NCBI GenBank assembly: GCA_902791885.1 | Contig: CADAXO010000042.1 | Location: 1-21,753, forward strand | DNA length: 21,753 nucleotides | DNA from: Oscillospiraceae bacterium | GTDB taxonomy: Bacteria > Bacillota_A > Clostridia > Saccharofermentanales > Saccharofermentanaceae | Reading direction: 5' to 3' | In this document: positions 14,072 to 21,451 of the stretch, in pieces | Layout of the letters: every line of letters starts with the position of its first letter | Numbering within the stretch: position 1 is the stretch's first letter | Made by a program: the position numbers and the translations under genes | Notes under the pieces: model-generated | The model's database searches: none | Told to the model about the DNA's origin: nothing | The model's input: only the letters and a program-made list of their open reading frames with translations

Positions 14072-14683
14072 ATGAATCAGAAGGAGAGAATGCTCGCGAA
14101 TCTGCCTTATAAGGCATGGATGGACGGACTTGAGGAAGAGCGTATTGACTGCAAGATGAAGACCTTCGAATACAATAATACTTCTCCGGATAAGAGGACC
14201 GAGCGTAAAGAATTGATCAGGAAGATCGTCGGTAAGATAGGGGAAGAGTTCAATATCGAATCTCCCTTCCAGTGCGATTACGGTTATAACATCGAGATCG
14301 GCGAGAATTTCTATTCCAACCACAATCTCATCATTCTGGATGTCGGCAAGGTCAGGATCGGTGACAACGTTCAGATCGCACCTAATGTATCTATATATAC
14401 GGCAGGTCACCCGGTTCACCCCGAGAGCCGCAATTCAGGTTATGAATACGGAATCGATATCACAATCGGAGATAATGTCTGGATCGGCGGAAGTGTCACG
14501 ATCCTTCCTGGCGTTACGATCGGGGATAATGCGGTTATCGGAGCGGGAAGTGTGGTAACGAAGGATATTCCGGCAGACGTGATCGCGGCCGGCAATCCCT
14601 GCCGTGTGATCAGAAAGATCACGGAAGAGGACAGAGACTTCTACTTCCGTGACCGAAGATTCGATGTGGATGATTATAAGTAA
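14072..14683 (+). CDS. Maltose/galactoside-type O-acetyltransferase (left-handed beta-helix)
   Basis: A 203-residue hexapeptide-repeat acetyltransferase of the Maa/LacA type, which moves acetyl from acetyl-CoA to a sugar hydroxyl in the cytoplasm. The N-terminal KERMLANLPYKAWMDGL is the maltose-acetyltransferase cap, the catalytic histidine is in TAGHPVHPE, and hexapeptide repeats run through IGDNVWIGGSVTILPGVTIG and DNAVIGAGSVVTKDIP, ending AAGNPCRVIR. ATG at 14072 has TGGAGGAG about 9 bases upstream; an in-frame start at 14021 lies inside the hairpin element and is rejected. The acetylesterase just before the tRNA performs roughly the opposite chemistry; whether the two share a substrate is unknown. 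Confidence 0.9.
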   Translation: MNQKERMLANLPYKAWMDGLEEERIDCKMKTFEYNNTSPDKRTERKELIRKIVGKIGEEFNIESPFQCDYGYNIEIGENFYSNHNLIILDVGKVRIGDNVQIAPNVSIYTAGHPVHPESRNSGYEYGIDITIGDNVWIGGSVTILPGVTIGDNAVIGAGSVVTKDIPADVIAAGNPCRVIRKITEEDRDFYFRDRRFDVDDYK

Positions 14684-14705
14684 TATCTGAGACCGTAGGC
14701 AGCCC

Positions 14706-15875
14706 TTACTCTCTTATGTTGCCGAGTTTCTTTTTCTCTTCGTAGAGTCGGGTATCAGCCTTTTCGATGAGTTCCTTTAAGGTGGTGCCGCGTGAAGCCT
14801 GCTCGTGTCCTATGCTTACTGTAAGTTCATAGGGGGAGCCGGCTTCTTTGTTGAGTTCGTCGAGTGAAGTGCGGATGCGGTCTTCGAGTGCTAAGATCTC
14901 GTTCTCGTCCTTGGCCCGGATAAGGATGGCGAATTCGTCGCCGCCGTAACGCGCGATGTTGAAGTGTCTGTTGGTACCGCGGATGGCGAGACGCATGGCA
15001 TCGGCGATGCGGATCAGAGCCTTGTCTCCCTGAAGGTGTCCGTATGTGTCGTTGATGCTCTTGAACTTGTTCGCGTCTATCATGAGGAGGTAGAGATCTG
15101 CGTCAGCCTCCTTGTCATCGTGCCACTGCTCGTAGTAGTAGTCGAGCATCTTTCTGTTGTGAAGGTGTGTGAGCGGGTCGAGCGCGATCATGTCGTCGGA
15201 ACGGTCCATGAAGATGATGAGCGTCGCGAAAGTAAGCGCCGCGCATGCTACCGGAAGCTCGGGGTAGATGAACTGAATGATGCCTGCGATGGCGGGTGCT
15301 ACGGGGAAGAGTGCGAGCTTGATGAGCATCTTTCGCTGGTTGTAGTACTTCTTCATGAAGATCCTTACAAGTGCTCTTAAGCATGTGAAGAATACGTATA
15401 CGTAGGAGAAGACATAAAGCAGGATGAAGAGCGGGCCTCTTTGATACTGATCGTTCTCATCAAGGTCGAAGCAGCACCCGGTAAAGATGTTGACGGTAAG
15501 GAGCACGACCATGACCCAGACGAGGATCGATGAGATCCAGACGCGCTTGCGGTCTTTGACGAACGGGGAGTTCTGCATATGCTCGAAGTACAGGAACCAG
15601 AAGAAGCACAGCAGGGAAGTAGACATGAAGTAAACTTCCTTGCACAGTATCGCGAGGAACGGACTGTACGGCAGTACTCCCGTAGAGATCAGTGCGAAAA
15701 GCGTATCAGACCCGAAGAATACCATCTGTGCGTCGATAGCCATCGCGAAGTTTCTTTGGGCGACCATCTTGGTGAGGCCGTTTGTTTTGAAGTGGATGAG
15801 GCCGACTGTAAGCATCGAGATCAGATTGATCTCTAGGTACATAAGTGCGAATGTCACTGTGCCCCCAATGCCCAT
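14706..15875 (-). CDS. Membrane-bound GGDEF diguanylate cyclase
   Basis: A 389-residue protein with about six or seven membrane helices in the first 220 residues and a GGDEF domain after them, making the second messenger c-di-GMP from two GTP. The active-site motif is intact (YGGDEF, 310-315), with DPLTHLHNRKML at the domain start, DANKFKSINDTYGHLQGD for GTP/metal binding, and SIGHEQ near the end. The inhibitory RxxD site five residues before GGDEF is missing (NRHF there). No known sensor family is recognised in the membrane part. The start at 15875 has only a weak GGGG ribosome site; an internal GTG or ATG is possible. It converges on the acetyltransferase gene, 22 bases away. Confidence 0.88.
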   Translation of the reverse strand: MGIGGTVTFALMYLEINLISMLTVGLIHFKTNGLTKMVAQRNFAMAIDAQMVFFGSDTLFALISTGVLPYSPFLAILCKEVYFMSTSLLCFFWFLYFEHMQNSPFVKDRKRVWISSILVWVMVVLLTVNIFTGCCFDLDENDQYQRGPLFILLYVFSYVYVFFTCLRALVRIFMKKYYNQRKMLIKLALFPVAPAIAGIIQFIYPELPVACAALTFATLIIFMDRSDDMIALDPLTHLHNRKMLDYYYEQWHDDKEADADLYLLMIDANKFKSINDTYGHLQGDKALIRIADAMRLAIRGTNRHFNIARYGGDEFAILIRAKDENEILALEDRIRTSLDELNKEAGSPYELTVSIGHEQASRGTTLKELIEKADTRLYEEKKKLGNIRE

Positions 15876-15899
15876 GACGTTACCCCGGTTGTATCAGAA

Positions 15900-15919
15900 A
15901 GGGGGCATATCAGCCCCCT
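15900..15919 (-). terminator. Terminator after the ABC importer/Yip1-like operon
   Basis: On the minus strand, AGGGGGC-TGATAT-GCCCCCT forms a 7-bp GC-rich stem with a 6-base loop, followed by TTTCT. It lies 31 bases past the stop of the Yip1-like gene and just before the diguanylate cyclase start, so it separates the two transcription units. Confidence 0.7.
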
Positions 15920-15949
15920 CGGATTTGTATGTGACTTAATAATATTATA

Positions 15950-16525
15950 TCAGTAAGTTGCTGCTGACGCGAAGCATCCTGCTACGATTATAGCTGCTGT
16001 TAAGAATTGCTTCTTTCCGCTTAAGTTATTGTCCTTGATGTGCTCGAACAAAAGGATTGCCATGTAAGCTGTTCCGAGTGCCCAGAAGAAAGAACCGATG
16101 TGGGATTCGAGCATTCCGCCGAATCTGCCCCAGAGGATCCTTACGAGTGCGCCGGGGATAGCTGCCATTGTAGCTGCGGCTACGAGCTCGGAGAACTTTC
16201 TGGGTGAATTCTGGATCTTAGCGACAACAAAAGCGACACCTGCGACTCCGAACGTCATGATTCCGTATGTCATGAAGCTTGTGAAGGCGATGCTTCCGAA
16301 AAGGCCGATGTCCATGATGCTGTGGAGCACGATAGTTCTTGAGACTACTTCCAAGGTGTAGAGGATCAGCGCGCCGATAAGCGAGAAGACAATGGCTCCC
16401 GTTGTTGATATCTTCATGCTGAAGTTCTTGATGCCCATAACCGGGTCGTAGAATCCTGCGAAATAAGCCTTGATATACTCTGCTATATCTACTGACTGCT
16501 TGGGTGTTGTCTGTGACTCTGCCAT
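15950..16525 (-). CDS. Yip1-like multi-pass membrane protein
   Basis: A 191-residue protein with five predicted membrane helices after a short soluble N-terminus (QSVDIAEYIKAYFAGFYDPV). Helices include VFSLIGALILYTLEV, IAFTSFMTYGIMTFGVAG, AATMAAIPGALVRILW, FFWALGTAYMAILLF and FLTAAIIVAGCFA. The layout and length resemble bacterial Yip1-domain proteins, whose function is not settled. GAGGAAA is placed well before the ATG. It follows the importer ATPase gene by 35 bases on the same strand and ends before a terminator, so it is probably co-transcribed with the importer. A transport-associated role is only inference. Confidence 0.6.
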   Translation of the reverse strand: MAESQTTPKQSVDIAEYIKAYFAGFYDPVMGIKNFSMKISTTGAIVFSLIGALILYTLEVVSRTIVLHSIMDIGLFGSIAFTSFMTYGIMTFGVAGVAFVVAKIQNSPRKFSELVAAATMAAIPGALVRILWGRFGGMLESHIGSFFWALGTAYMAILLFEHIKDNNLSGKKQFLTAAIIVAGCFASAATY

Positions 16526-16560
16526 TTGGTTTCCTCTTTCCGGCTTTACGCCATGTGTTT

Positions 16561-17304
16561 TTATAGTACCTTCGCTAAGAAGGATTTAAGTCTCTCGTTC
16601 TCGGTGTTGCCGAAGATCTCCTCAGGAGTTCCCTCGACAACCTTTCTGCCTTCATCCATGAATACTACACGATCGCCGACTTCTCTTGCAAAGCCCATCT
16701 CATGGGTGACGACTACCATGGTCATGCCTTCCTTGGCAAGGTCCTTCATAACGTCCAGAACTTCGCCTACCATCTCAGGGTCGAGCGCGGAAGTAGGCTC
16801 ATCGAAAAGCAGTACATCGGGCTTCATCGCAAGAGCTCTTACGATGGCGATCCTCTGCTTCTGTCCGCCTGAAAGCTGTGACGGATATGCGCCTGCACGG
16901 TCCTCAAGGGCTACTTTCTTAAGAAGTTCGATCGCTTCCTTCTCGGCTTCGGCCTTGGGCATATTAAGAAGCTTCTTAGGACCGAGTGTCATGTTGTCGA
17001 GGATCGACAGGTGGGGGAAGAGGTTAAAGTGCTGGAACACCATTCCCATCTTCTGTCTTAACTTATTGATATCGGTTCCCTTGGAGGTGATGTCAGTTCC
17101 TTCGAAAGTTATCGTTCCCGAAGTCGGAATCTCGAGAAGGTTCAGGGATCTTAAAAGTGTAGACTTGCCGGAACCCGAAGGGCCGATGATAACGACTACC
17201 TCACCTTTATTGATGTCGAGGCTTACGCCGTCAAGAGCCTTGATGGCTCCGTGATTATAGTGCTTCTTGAGTTTATTAACGGAGATGATGGGATCAGCGC
17301 TCAC
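16561..17304 (-). CDS. Polar amino-acid ABC importer, ATP-binding subunit (GlnQ/HisP type)
   Basis: A 247-residue ATPase that powers amino-acid uptake from the cytoplasmic side. Motifs are Walker [10 protein letters not shown] (41-49), Q-loop FQHFNLFPH, signature LSGGQ (144-148), Walker B LLFDEP and D-loop [12 protein letters not shown], then the switch [10 protein letters not shown], which is typical of the GlnQ group. The GTG start at 17304 overlaps the permease stop by 11 bases, with GGAGG about 10 bases upstream. Together with the permease and binding lipoprotein it forms a complete importer. The exact amino acid cannot be read from this subunit. Confidence 0.93.
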   Translation of the reverse strand: MSADPIISVNKLKKHYNHGAIKALDGVSLDINKGEVVVIIGPSGSGKSTLLRSLNLLEIPTSGTITFEGTDITSKGTDINKLRQKMGMVFQHFNLFPHLSILDNMTLGPKKLLNMPKAEAEKEAIELLKKVALEDRAGAYPSQLSGGQKQRIAIVRALAMKPDVLLFDEPTSALDPEMVGEVLDVMKDLAKEGMTMVVVTHEMGFAREVGDRVVFMDEGRKVVEGTPEEIFGNTENERLKSFLAKVL

Positions 17305-18037
17305 TGTTTCTCAGCCTCCTCTCAAGTACGTTTACGAGTTTGGTGAAGATAACAACGATAACAAGGTAGATCGCTGCTACTCCGAGCAAAGGCATGAATG
17401 TCTTATAAGTTCTGGAGATGATAACTTCTCCGCTTCGCGTAAGGTCCTGAAGACCTATGTATCCGCAGATGGATGTCTCCTTGATCAATACGATGAATTC
17501 GTTCGCAAGTGCGGGGAGGACATTCTTGATCGCCTGGGGGATGATGATGTAGATCATTGTCTGGGGATAGTTGAATCCCAATGATCTTCCGGCCTCGAAC
17601 TGGCCGTTGTCGATACTCATGATTCCCGAACGGAAGATCTCGGCGACGTATGCGCCTGAGTTGATTCCGAATGCGAGGATCGCTACGAGTGCTTTCTCGT
17701 CAGATACCGAGACGAATATTACGAAATAAGCGATCAGGAGCTGAACGAGCATAGGGGTTCCTCTGATGACCGTAAGGTAGATCTGGGAGATCGTGTTAAG
17801 TACGCTGAGGATAACCTTGCCGACGCCCTGACGCATAGTCGTGGCATTCTTGTCGTATGTCGATCTTATGAGAGCGACGATTACTCCGAGGAGAATTCCG
17901 AGGACGGTAGCCCCGAGGGTTACGAGGAACGTAATCCCCAAACCTCTGACGAGGTACATATAACGTTGGTCGGTTATGAAGGCCTGTTCAAAGTCAGCCC
18001 AGAAACCCGACAAGTCCAATGATATAAGATAATCCAT
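17294..18037 (-). CDS. Polar amino-acid ABC importer, permease subunit (HisM/GlnP type)
   Basis: A 247-residue membrane permease of the His/Glu/Gln/Arg/opine family. The family opening [23 protein letters not shown] is present, as are [15 protein letters not shown] and the EAA coupling loop [20 protein letters not shown] that contacts the ATPase. About five helices are visible. ATG at 18037 is preceded by GGGAGG. Only one permease gene is present, so it likely works as a homodimer. A terminator-like hairpin separates it from the upstream binding-protein gene, and it overlaps the ATPase gene. Confidence 0.92.
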   Translation of the reverse strand: MDYLISLDLSGFWADFEQAFITDQRYMYLVRGLGITFLVTLGATVLGILLGVIVALIRSTYDKNATTMRQGVGKVILSVLNTISQIYLTVIRGTPMLVQLLIAYFVIFVSVSDEKALVAILAFGINSGAYVAEIFRSGIMSIDNGQFEAGRSLGFNYPQTMIYIIIPQAIKNVLPALANEFIVLIKETSICGYIGLQDLTRSGEVIISRTYKTFMPLLGVAAIYLVIVVIFTKLVNVLERRLRNSER

Positions 18038-18088
18038 GGATCCTCCCTGTGATATTGCCGATATAGCGTTCTTATTATAAATAGAAAA

Positions 18089-18118
18089 GCGGCGGAAAAA
18101 CAGATGTAATTCCGCCGC
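18089..18118 (-). terminator. Intra-operon terminator between binding protein and permease genes
   Basis: Read on the minus strand, GCGGCGGAA and TTCCGCCGC form a 9-bp stem with a 12-base loop, followed by TTTTCTATTT. It lies 30 bases after the binding-protein stop and 52 bases before the permease start. This suits partial termination that makes more binding protein than membrane subunits. A weaker CTGTCA/TGACAG hairpin (18119-18138) precedes it. Confidence 0.75.
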
Positions 18119-18147
18119 CTGTCAATCATTCTGACAGTTAATTGAGA

Positions 18148-18948
18148 TTAAGCCTCTTCAGTAGGAATGTATGTCTCGATGATAGCTGCGATCGTGCCGT
18201 CAGCTTCCATTTCAGCCAAGGCACCATTGATAGCCTCGAGGAGTGCCTCGTTGTTCTTGTTGATGCACATAGCGTAATCCTCTTCTGTGTAAGGAGCATC
18301 CAGGATTACAAGACCGGGATTAGCCTCAACGAAAGCCTGAGCAGGCTGATTGTCGATAACAACTGCACCTACAACACCGTTAAGGAGAGCGAGGATTGCA
18401 TCGTTACCCTTGTTGTAACGGTCGATTCTGTCCTCACCGAGGTCACCTGTTAAGTAGATGTCACCTGTTGTACCGGACTGAACACCAACCATGCAGTCGC
18501 TTGCTGCGAGAGAATCGAAATCTGTGATGTCAGAACCCTCAGCGACGATGATGGACTGGATACCTGTGGAGTATGTGGATGAGAAGTTAACAGCCTGAAG
18601 TCTCTCTTCTGTGACTGTCATACCGGCGCATCCGATGTCATACTTACCGGAATCAACACCTGCGATGATGGAATCGAACTCAACGTCCTCGATAACGAGC
18701 TCAAGACCGAGTCTGTTAGCAACTTCCTGAGCGATCTCGGCATCGATACCTACGATCTGGTTGCCCTCGTAGTACTCATAAGGCGGGAAATATGCATTTG
18801 TAGCCATTGTGAGAACACCGGGTGTAACTGTTGTGAATCCGCCCTCTGCTGTTGCTGTCTCTGCTGCTGTCTCTGCGCATCCTGTCATAAGGAAACCCAT
18901 AGCTGCAACCATGGAAAGAGCAACTGTCTTAATGAATTTCTTGTTCAT
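18148..18948 (-). CDS. Polar amino-acid binding lipoprotein of an ABC importer (SBP family 3)
   Basis: A 266-residue extracytoplasmic binding protein that captures an amino acid and hands it to the permease. ATG at 18948 is preceded by AGGAGGG and starts the lipoprotein signal MNKKFIKTVALSMVAAMGFL with lipobox LMTGC (Cys24), so it is anchored to the outer face of the membrane. An earlier in-frame start at 19020 would spoil the signal and falls in the promoter. Family 3 signatures are present: TMATNAYFPPYEYYEG, IVGIDAEIAQEVANRLGLEL, FDSIIAGVDSGKYDIGCAGMTVTEER, VGVQSGTTGDIYL and ADGTIAAI. The binding-site pattern suits polar or cationic amino acids, with no finer call possible. Confidence 0.93.
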   Translation of the reverse strand: MNKKFIKTVALSMVAAMGFLMTGCAETAAETATAEGGFTTVTPGVLTMATNAYFPPYEYYEGNQIVGIDAEIAQEVANRLGLELVIEDVEFDSIIAGVDSGKYDIGCAGMTVTEERLQAVNFSSTYSTGIQSIIVAEGSDITDFDSLAASDCMVGVQSGTTGDIYLTGDLGEDRIDRYNKGNDAILALLNGVVGAVVIDNQPAQAFVEANPGLVILDAPYTEEDYAMCINKNNEALLEAINGALAEMEADGTIAAIIETYIPTEEA

Positions 18949-18973
18949 AAATAACCCTCCTGATAAACCAACA

Positions 18974-18983
18974 TGATTAATCA
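18974..18983. promoter_or_regulatory. Perfect palindrome in the importer leader, possible operator
   Basis: TGATTAATCA is a perfect 10-base palindrome, 9 to 18 bases downstream of the -10 box of the importer promoter and about 26 bases before the start codon. A dimeric repressor could bind such a site. AT-rich palindromes of this length also arise by chance, and no second copy was found nearby. Confidence 0.25.
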
Positions 18984-18991
18984 ACATATGA

Positions 18992-19020
18992 ATTATATTA
19001 GCGGGAGGGCAGATAGCCAA
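18992..19020 (-). promoter_or_regulatory. Promoter of the amino-acid importer operon
   Basis: On the minus strand, TTGGCT (19020-19015) and consensus TATAAT (18997-18992) are 17 bases apart. The transcript would begin near 18985 and run about 37 bases to the binding-protein ATG. It sits in the gap downstream of the DUF4364 gene. Confidence 0.65.
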
Positions 19021-19049
19021 TACTGTATTTATATATAAATTAGGGCTGA

Positions 19050-19598
19050 TTATTTATCTGATTTGAGCAGATTATCAACTAATCCGTCGGCGATCGAAGA
19101 GCTTTCCGATCTCCAGGCTGCGATCATCTGATCGGCTTTATCCGTAGGAACCTTGACCGTGCAGGTGAAGTCTCTGCCGTCTTTGATCGTGGACAGGGTA
19201 AGATAAGACATGCCGGGTTCGCCGTCTGCGGGCTTACTGAAAGCCTTTACGGAATTAAGCTCTTTAACTTCTGAAATAAGCTCGGCTGCGGCTTTCTTAA
19301 GGTATCCCAGGGTCTGAAGATTAAGCGTGGTCTCGACGTCTTCCAGGATGGCTTCGCCGCCTCTTGTGATCTTTATGGTCTCATTGGATCCGATGACTTC
19401 GCCCGTACCGGTGTCGCCGACTTCTTTATCGAGAAGATTGCCCGCGACAAGTTCGTTGTAGCATCTTGAGAAGTTGAAGAAGTCGAGATACAGGGAATCG
19501 AGGCACTTGTCCATAAGCATCTGATAACTGACACCCGGTGCGTGCTTCACGAGATAGAGAATATGTATCTTGCCGTCTGAGATCTCGGAATTTGTCAT
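19050..19598 (-). CDS. DUF4364 family protein (winged-helix regulator-like)
   Basis: A 182-residue protein matching the layout of DUF4364, a family common in Clostridia. The N-terminal 80 residues look like a winged helix (ILYLVKHAPGVSYQMLMDKC, then FFNFSRCYNELVAGNLLDK, then TIKITRGGEAILED). The C-terminal half begins TLNLQTLGYLKKAAAEL and contains a beta segment FTCTVKVPTDKADQMIAAW, as in family members. ATG at 19598 is chosen because AGGAGG lies 6 bases upstream; the ATG at 19604 abuts that site with no spacing. It is probably a cytoplasmic transcription regulator, but its targets are not known. The importer operon downstream has its own promoter and a palindrome; regulation of it by this protein is speculation. 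Confidence 0.75.
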   Translation of the reverse strand: MTNSEISDGKIHILYLVKHAPGVSYQMLMDKCLDSLYLDFFNFSRCYNELVAGNLLDKEVGDTGTGEVIGSNETIKITRGGEAILEDVETTLNLQTLGYLKKAAAELISEVKELNSVKAFSKPADGEPGMSYLTLSTIKDGRDFTCTVKVPTDKADQMIAAWRSESSSIADGLVDNLLKSDK

Positions 19599-19620
19599 CT
19601 TCATCCTCCTGTCAAAAAAC

Positions 19621-19629
19621 ATTATAACA
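19621..19629 (-). promoter_or_regulatory. Extended -10 promoter of the DUF4364 gene
   Basis: On the minus strand, TGTTATAAT (19629-19621) is a perfect extended -10 element. The start codon of the DUF4364 gene lies about 22 bases downstream of the -10 box, so the leader is very short. No good -35 box is seen, which is acceptable with an extended -10. Confidence 0.5.
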
Positions 19630-19669
19630 TTTTCATCAGATAACGCTGTTATATTTTGAAAAACCGTTG

Positions 19670-19675
19670 TATAAT
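19670..19675 (+). promoter_or_regulatory. -10 box of the SufC/SufB-like operon
   Basis: A consensus TATAAT lies 32 bases before the ATG of the SufC-like gene. The nearest -35 candidate, CTGTTA (19646-19651), has an 18-base spacer and is weak. It shares a 109-base divergent region with the DUF4364 promoter. Confidence 0.4.
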
Positions 19676-19707
19676 AGCTGCGGCATATGAATAAAGGAGG
19701 CGTTAAA

Positions 19708-20457
19708 ATGCTTCAGATAAGAGATCTTACATATAAAGTTGAAGAGGCGGGCGAGGAGAAGCTCATCCTTGATCACCTCAGTCTTGATATATCCGACGGC
19801 AAGTTCACGGTCATCACCGGACCTAACGGCGGCGGTAAGTCGACACTTGCCAAGCTCATTGCGGGTATCATTCAGCCTACATCAGGTTCGATCATCCTTG
19901 ACGGCGAGGACATCACGGATATGAGCATAACGGACCGCTCAAGAAGAGGAGTCTCGTTTGCTTTCCAGCAACCCGTTAAGTTCAAGGGGCTCGAGGTTTT
20001 CGATCTGCTTAAGATAGCTGCAGGCAAGGACACGAAGCTCAAGATAGACGATGCCTGCAAGTACCTTTCCGAGGTAGGACTTTGCGCCAAGGATTACATC
20101 AACCGCGAGGTAAACGCTTCCCTTTCGGGCGGCGAGCTCAAGCGTATCGAGATCGCGACGGTGCTTGCAAGAGGCACGAAGCTTTCTGTTTTCGATGAGC
20201 CTGAGGCAGGTATCGACCTGTGGTCCTTCCAGAACCTCACACGAATCTTCGAGAACATGAGAAAGAACATCAAGGACAGTTCCATCGTCATCATCTCGCA
20301 CCAGGAGCGCATCCTTAAGATCGCGGACGAGATCGTGGTCATCGCGAACGGCAGGATAAAGCAGCAGGGCGCGGGCCTCGACGTGCTTCCGGCATTAACG
20401 GGTACTGCAGATGCGGTGCTCCCCTGCAATAAGTTCACGGAGGTGGAAAATGGTTGA
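19708..20457 (+). CDS. sufC: SufC-like ATPase of iron-sulfur cluster assembly
   Basis: A 249-residue cytoplasmic ABC-type ATPase that drives the SufB/SufD scaffold during iron-sulfur cluster assembly. Walker A is GPNGGGKST (38-46), the Q-loop lies in FAFQQPVKFKG, the signature is LSGGE (139-143), Walker B and D-loop read FDEPEAGID (162-170), and the switch histidine is His198. FAFQQP and the sheltered SGGELKRIEIA are typical of SufC-like ATPases and not transporters, and no permease is nearby. ATG at 19708 has AAGGAGG 7 bases upstream; an earlier ATG at 19687 precedes that site. It overlaps the scaffold gene by 8 bases. The wording of the motifs departs from E. coli SufC, in line with the minimal two-gene type. 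Confidence 0.85.
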   Translation: MLQIRDLTYKVEEAGEEKLILDHLSLDISDGKFTVITGPNGGGKSTLAKLIAGIIQPTSGSIILDGEDITDMSITDRSRRGVSFAFQQPVKFKGLEVFDLLKIAAGKDTKLKIDDACKYLSEVGLCAKDYINREVNASLSGGELKRIEIATVLARGTKLSVFDEPEAGIDLWSFQNLTRIFENMRKNIKDSSIVIISHQERILKIADEIVVIANGRIKQQGAGLDVLPALTGTADAVLPCNKFTEVENG

Positions 20458-21376
20458 GTTAGATCCTATCCAGAAAAGATTAATTGAAGAGATCGCTGAC
20501 TTGCACGAGGTACCCGTCGGAGCCTACAACTTCCGCGCCAACAGCAAGCTTGCGGGCAGAAATACAACAGCAAACATCGACATCACATCCAAGGAAGACG
20601 GCTCGGGCATCGACATCAGGATCAAGCCCGGCACCAAGAAGGAGAGCGTCCACATCCCCGTAGTCATCTCGGCTTCGGGCATCAAGGAGACGGTCTACAA
20701 CGACTTCTATATCGGCGAGGACAGCGACGTCGTCATCGTCGCGGGCTGCGGCATCGACAACTGCGGCAAGCAGGACTCGCAGCACGACGGCATACACCGT
20801 TTCTTCGTAGGCAAGAACGCACGCGTTAAGTACGTCGAAAAGCACTACGGCAGCGGTTCCGGAGAGGGCAAGCGCCTTCTTAATCCCCAGACCGAAGTGT
20901 ATATGGAAGAGGGGTCATCGATGGAGATGGAGATGGTCCAGATCAAGGGCGTCGATTCCACGATCCGTAAGACAACTGCGAAGCTTGCGGCAAACGCGAA
21001 GCTTCTCGTTCAGGAGAGACTCATGACTCACGGCGACCAGAAGGCTTACAGTATCTACAGTGCGGAGCTTAACGGCGACGGAGCTGCTGCAGACGTAGTA
21101 TCCCGTGCAGTTGCCAAGGACAACTCTTACCAGAAGTTCGATGCTTGCGTTATCGGAAACTATGCCTGCCACGGCCATACAGAGTGTGACGCCATCATCA
21201 TGGGCAACGGCAAGGTGCTCGCAGTGCCCGCCCTTGAGGCCAATAACGTTGATGCCGAGCTTTTCCATGAGGCTGCAATCGGAAAGATCGCAGGCGAACA
21301 GCTCGATAAGCTCATGACTTTGGGACTTACAGCCGAAGAAGCCGAACAGCAGATAATCAACGGATTCCTCAAATAA
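20450..21376 (+). CDS. sufB: SufB/SufD-like scaffold protein of iron-sulfur cluster assembly (short form)
   Basis: A 308-residue scaffold, much shorter than E. coli SufB (about 495), lacking most of the N-terminal region. It should hold the growing iron-sulfur cluster with SufC. The C-terminal core is clear: Cys246 in TECDAIIMGNGKVLAVP aligns with the SufB cysteine that receives sulfur, and His273-Glu274 in FHEAAIGKI match the SufB cluster-binding region, followed by LGLTAEEAEQQIINGF. It also has extra cysteines (100, 105 in GCGIDNCGKQDSQHDG). ATG at 20450 has GGAGG 6 bases upstream and overlaps the sufC stop. No sufS, sufU or second SufB/D follows; the next gene is pgi. It therefore fits a minimal SufC-SufB-type pair. 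The symbol is used in the broad family sense. Confidence 0.82.
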   Translation: MVELDPIQKRLIEEIADLHEVPVGAYNFRANSKLAGRNTTANIDITSKEDGSGIDIRIKPGTKKESVHIPVVISASGIKETVYNDFYIGEDSDVVIVAGCGIDNCGKQDSQHDGIHRFFVGKNARVKYVEKHYGSGSGEGKRLLNPQTEVYMEEGSSMEMEMVQIKGVDSTIRKTTAKLAANAKLLVQERLMTHGDQKAYSIYSAELNGDGAAADVVSRAVAKDNSYQKFDACVIGNYACHGHTECDAIIMGNGKVLAVPALEANNVDAELFHEAAIGKIAGEQLDKLMTLGLTAEEAEQQIINGFLK

Positions 21377-21404
21377 AAAGTTATAGTATTAAGCACACAG
21401 GCGG

Positions 21405-21413
21405 TGTTATAAT
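21405..21413 (+). promoter_or_regulatory. Extended -10 promoter of pgi
   Basis: TGTTATAAT (21405-21413) is a perfect extended -10 element about 38 bases before the pgi ATG. No strong -35 box is seen. It makes pgi a separate unit from the iron-sulfur operon, although no terminator stands between them in the 75-base gap. Confidence 0.5.
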
Positions 21414-21451
21414 CTTCAGGATTTTATTAATGCTCGAAGGAGAAATATAAG

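Noticed and set aside
13842..14117. A minus-strand frame covering the tRNA (SSRDRTGDLILTMDALY)
   Set aside because: This is the well-known false peptide read from the reverse of a tRNA gene.
14964..15380. A plus-strand 138-codon frame opposite the GGDEF gene
   Set aside because: It is the antisense of conserved GGDEF coding sequence and has the Val/Glu-rich composition of a shadow frame.
16526..17254. A 242-codon plus-strand frame opposite the importer ATPase
   Set aside because: The minus strand encodes a complete ABC ATPase; the antisense frame is Ser/Arg/Pro-rich with no recognisable motif.
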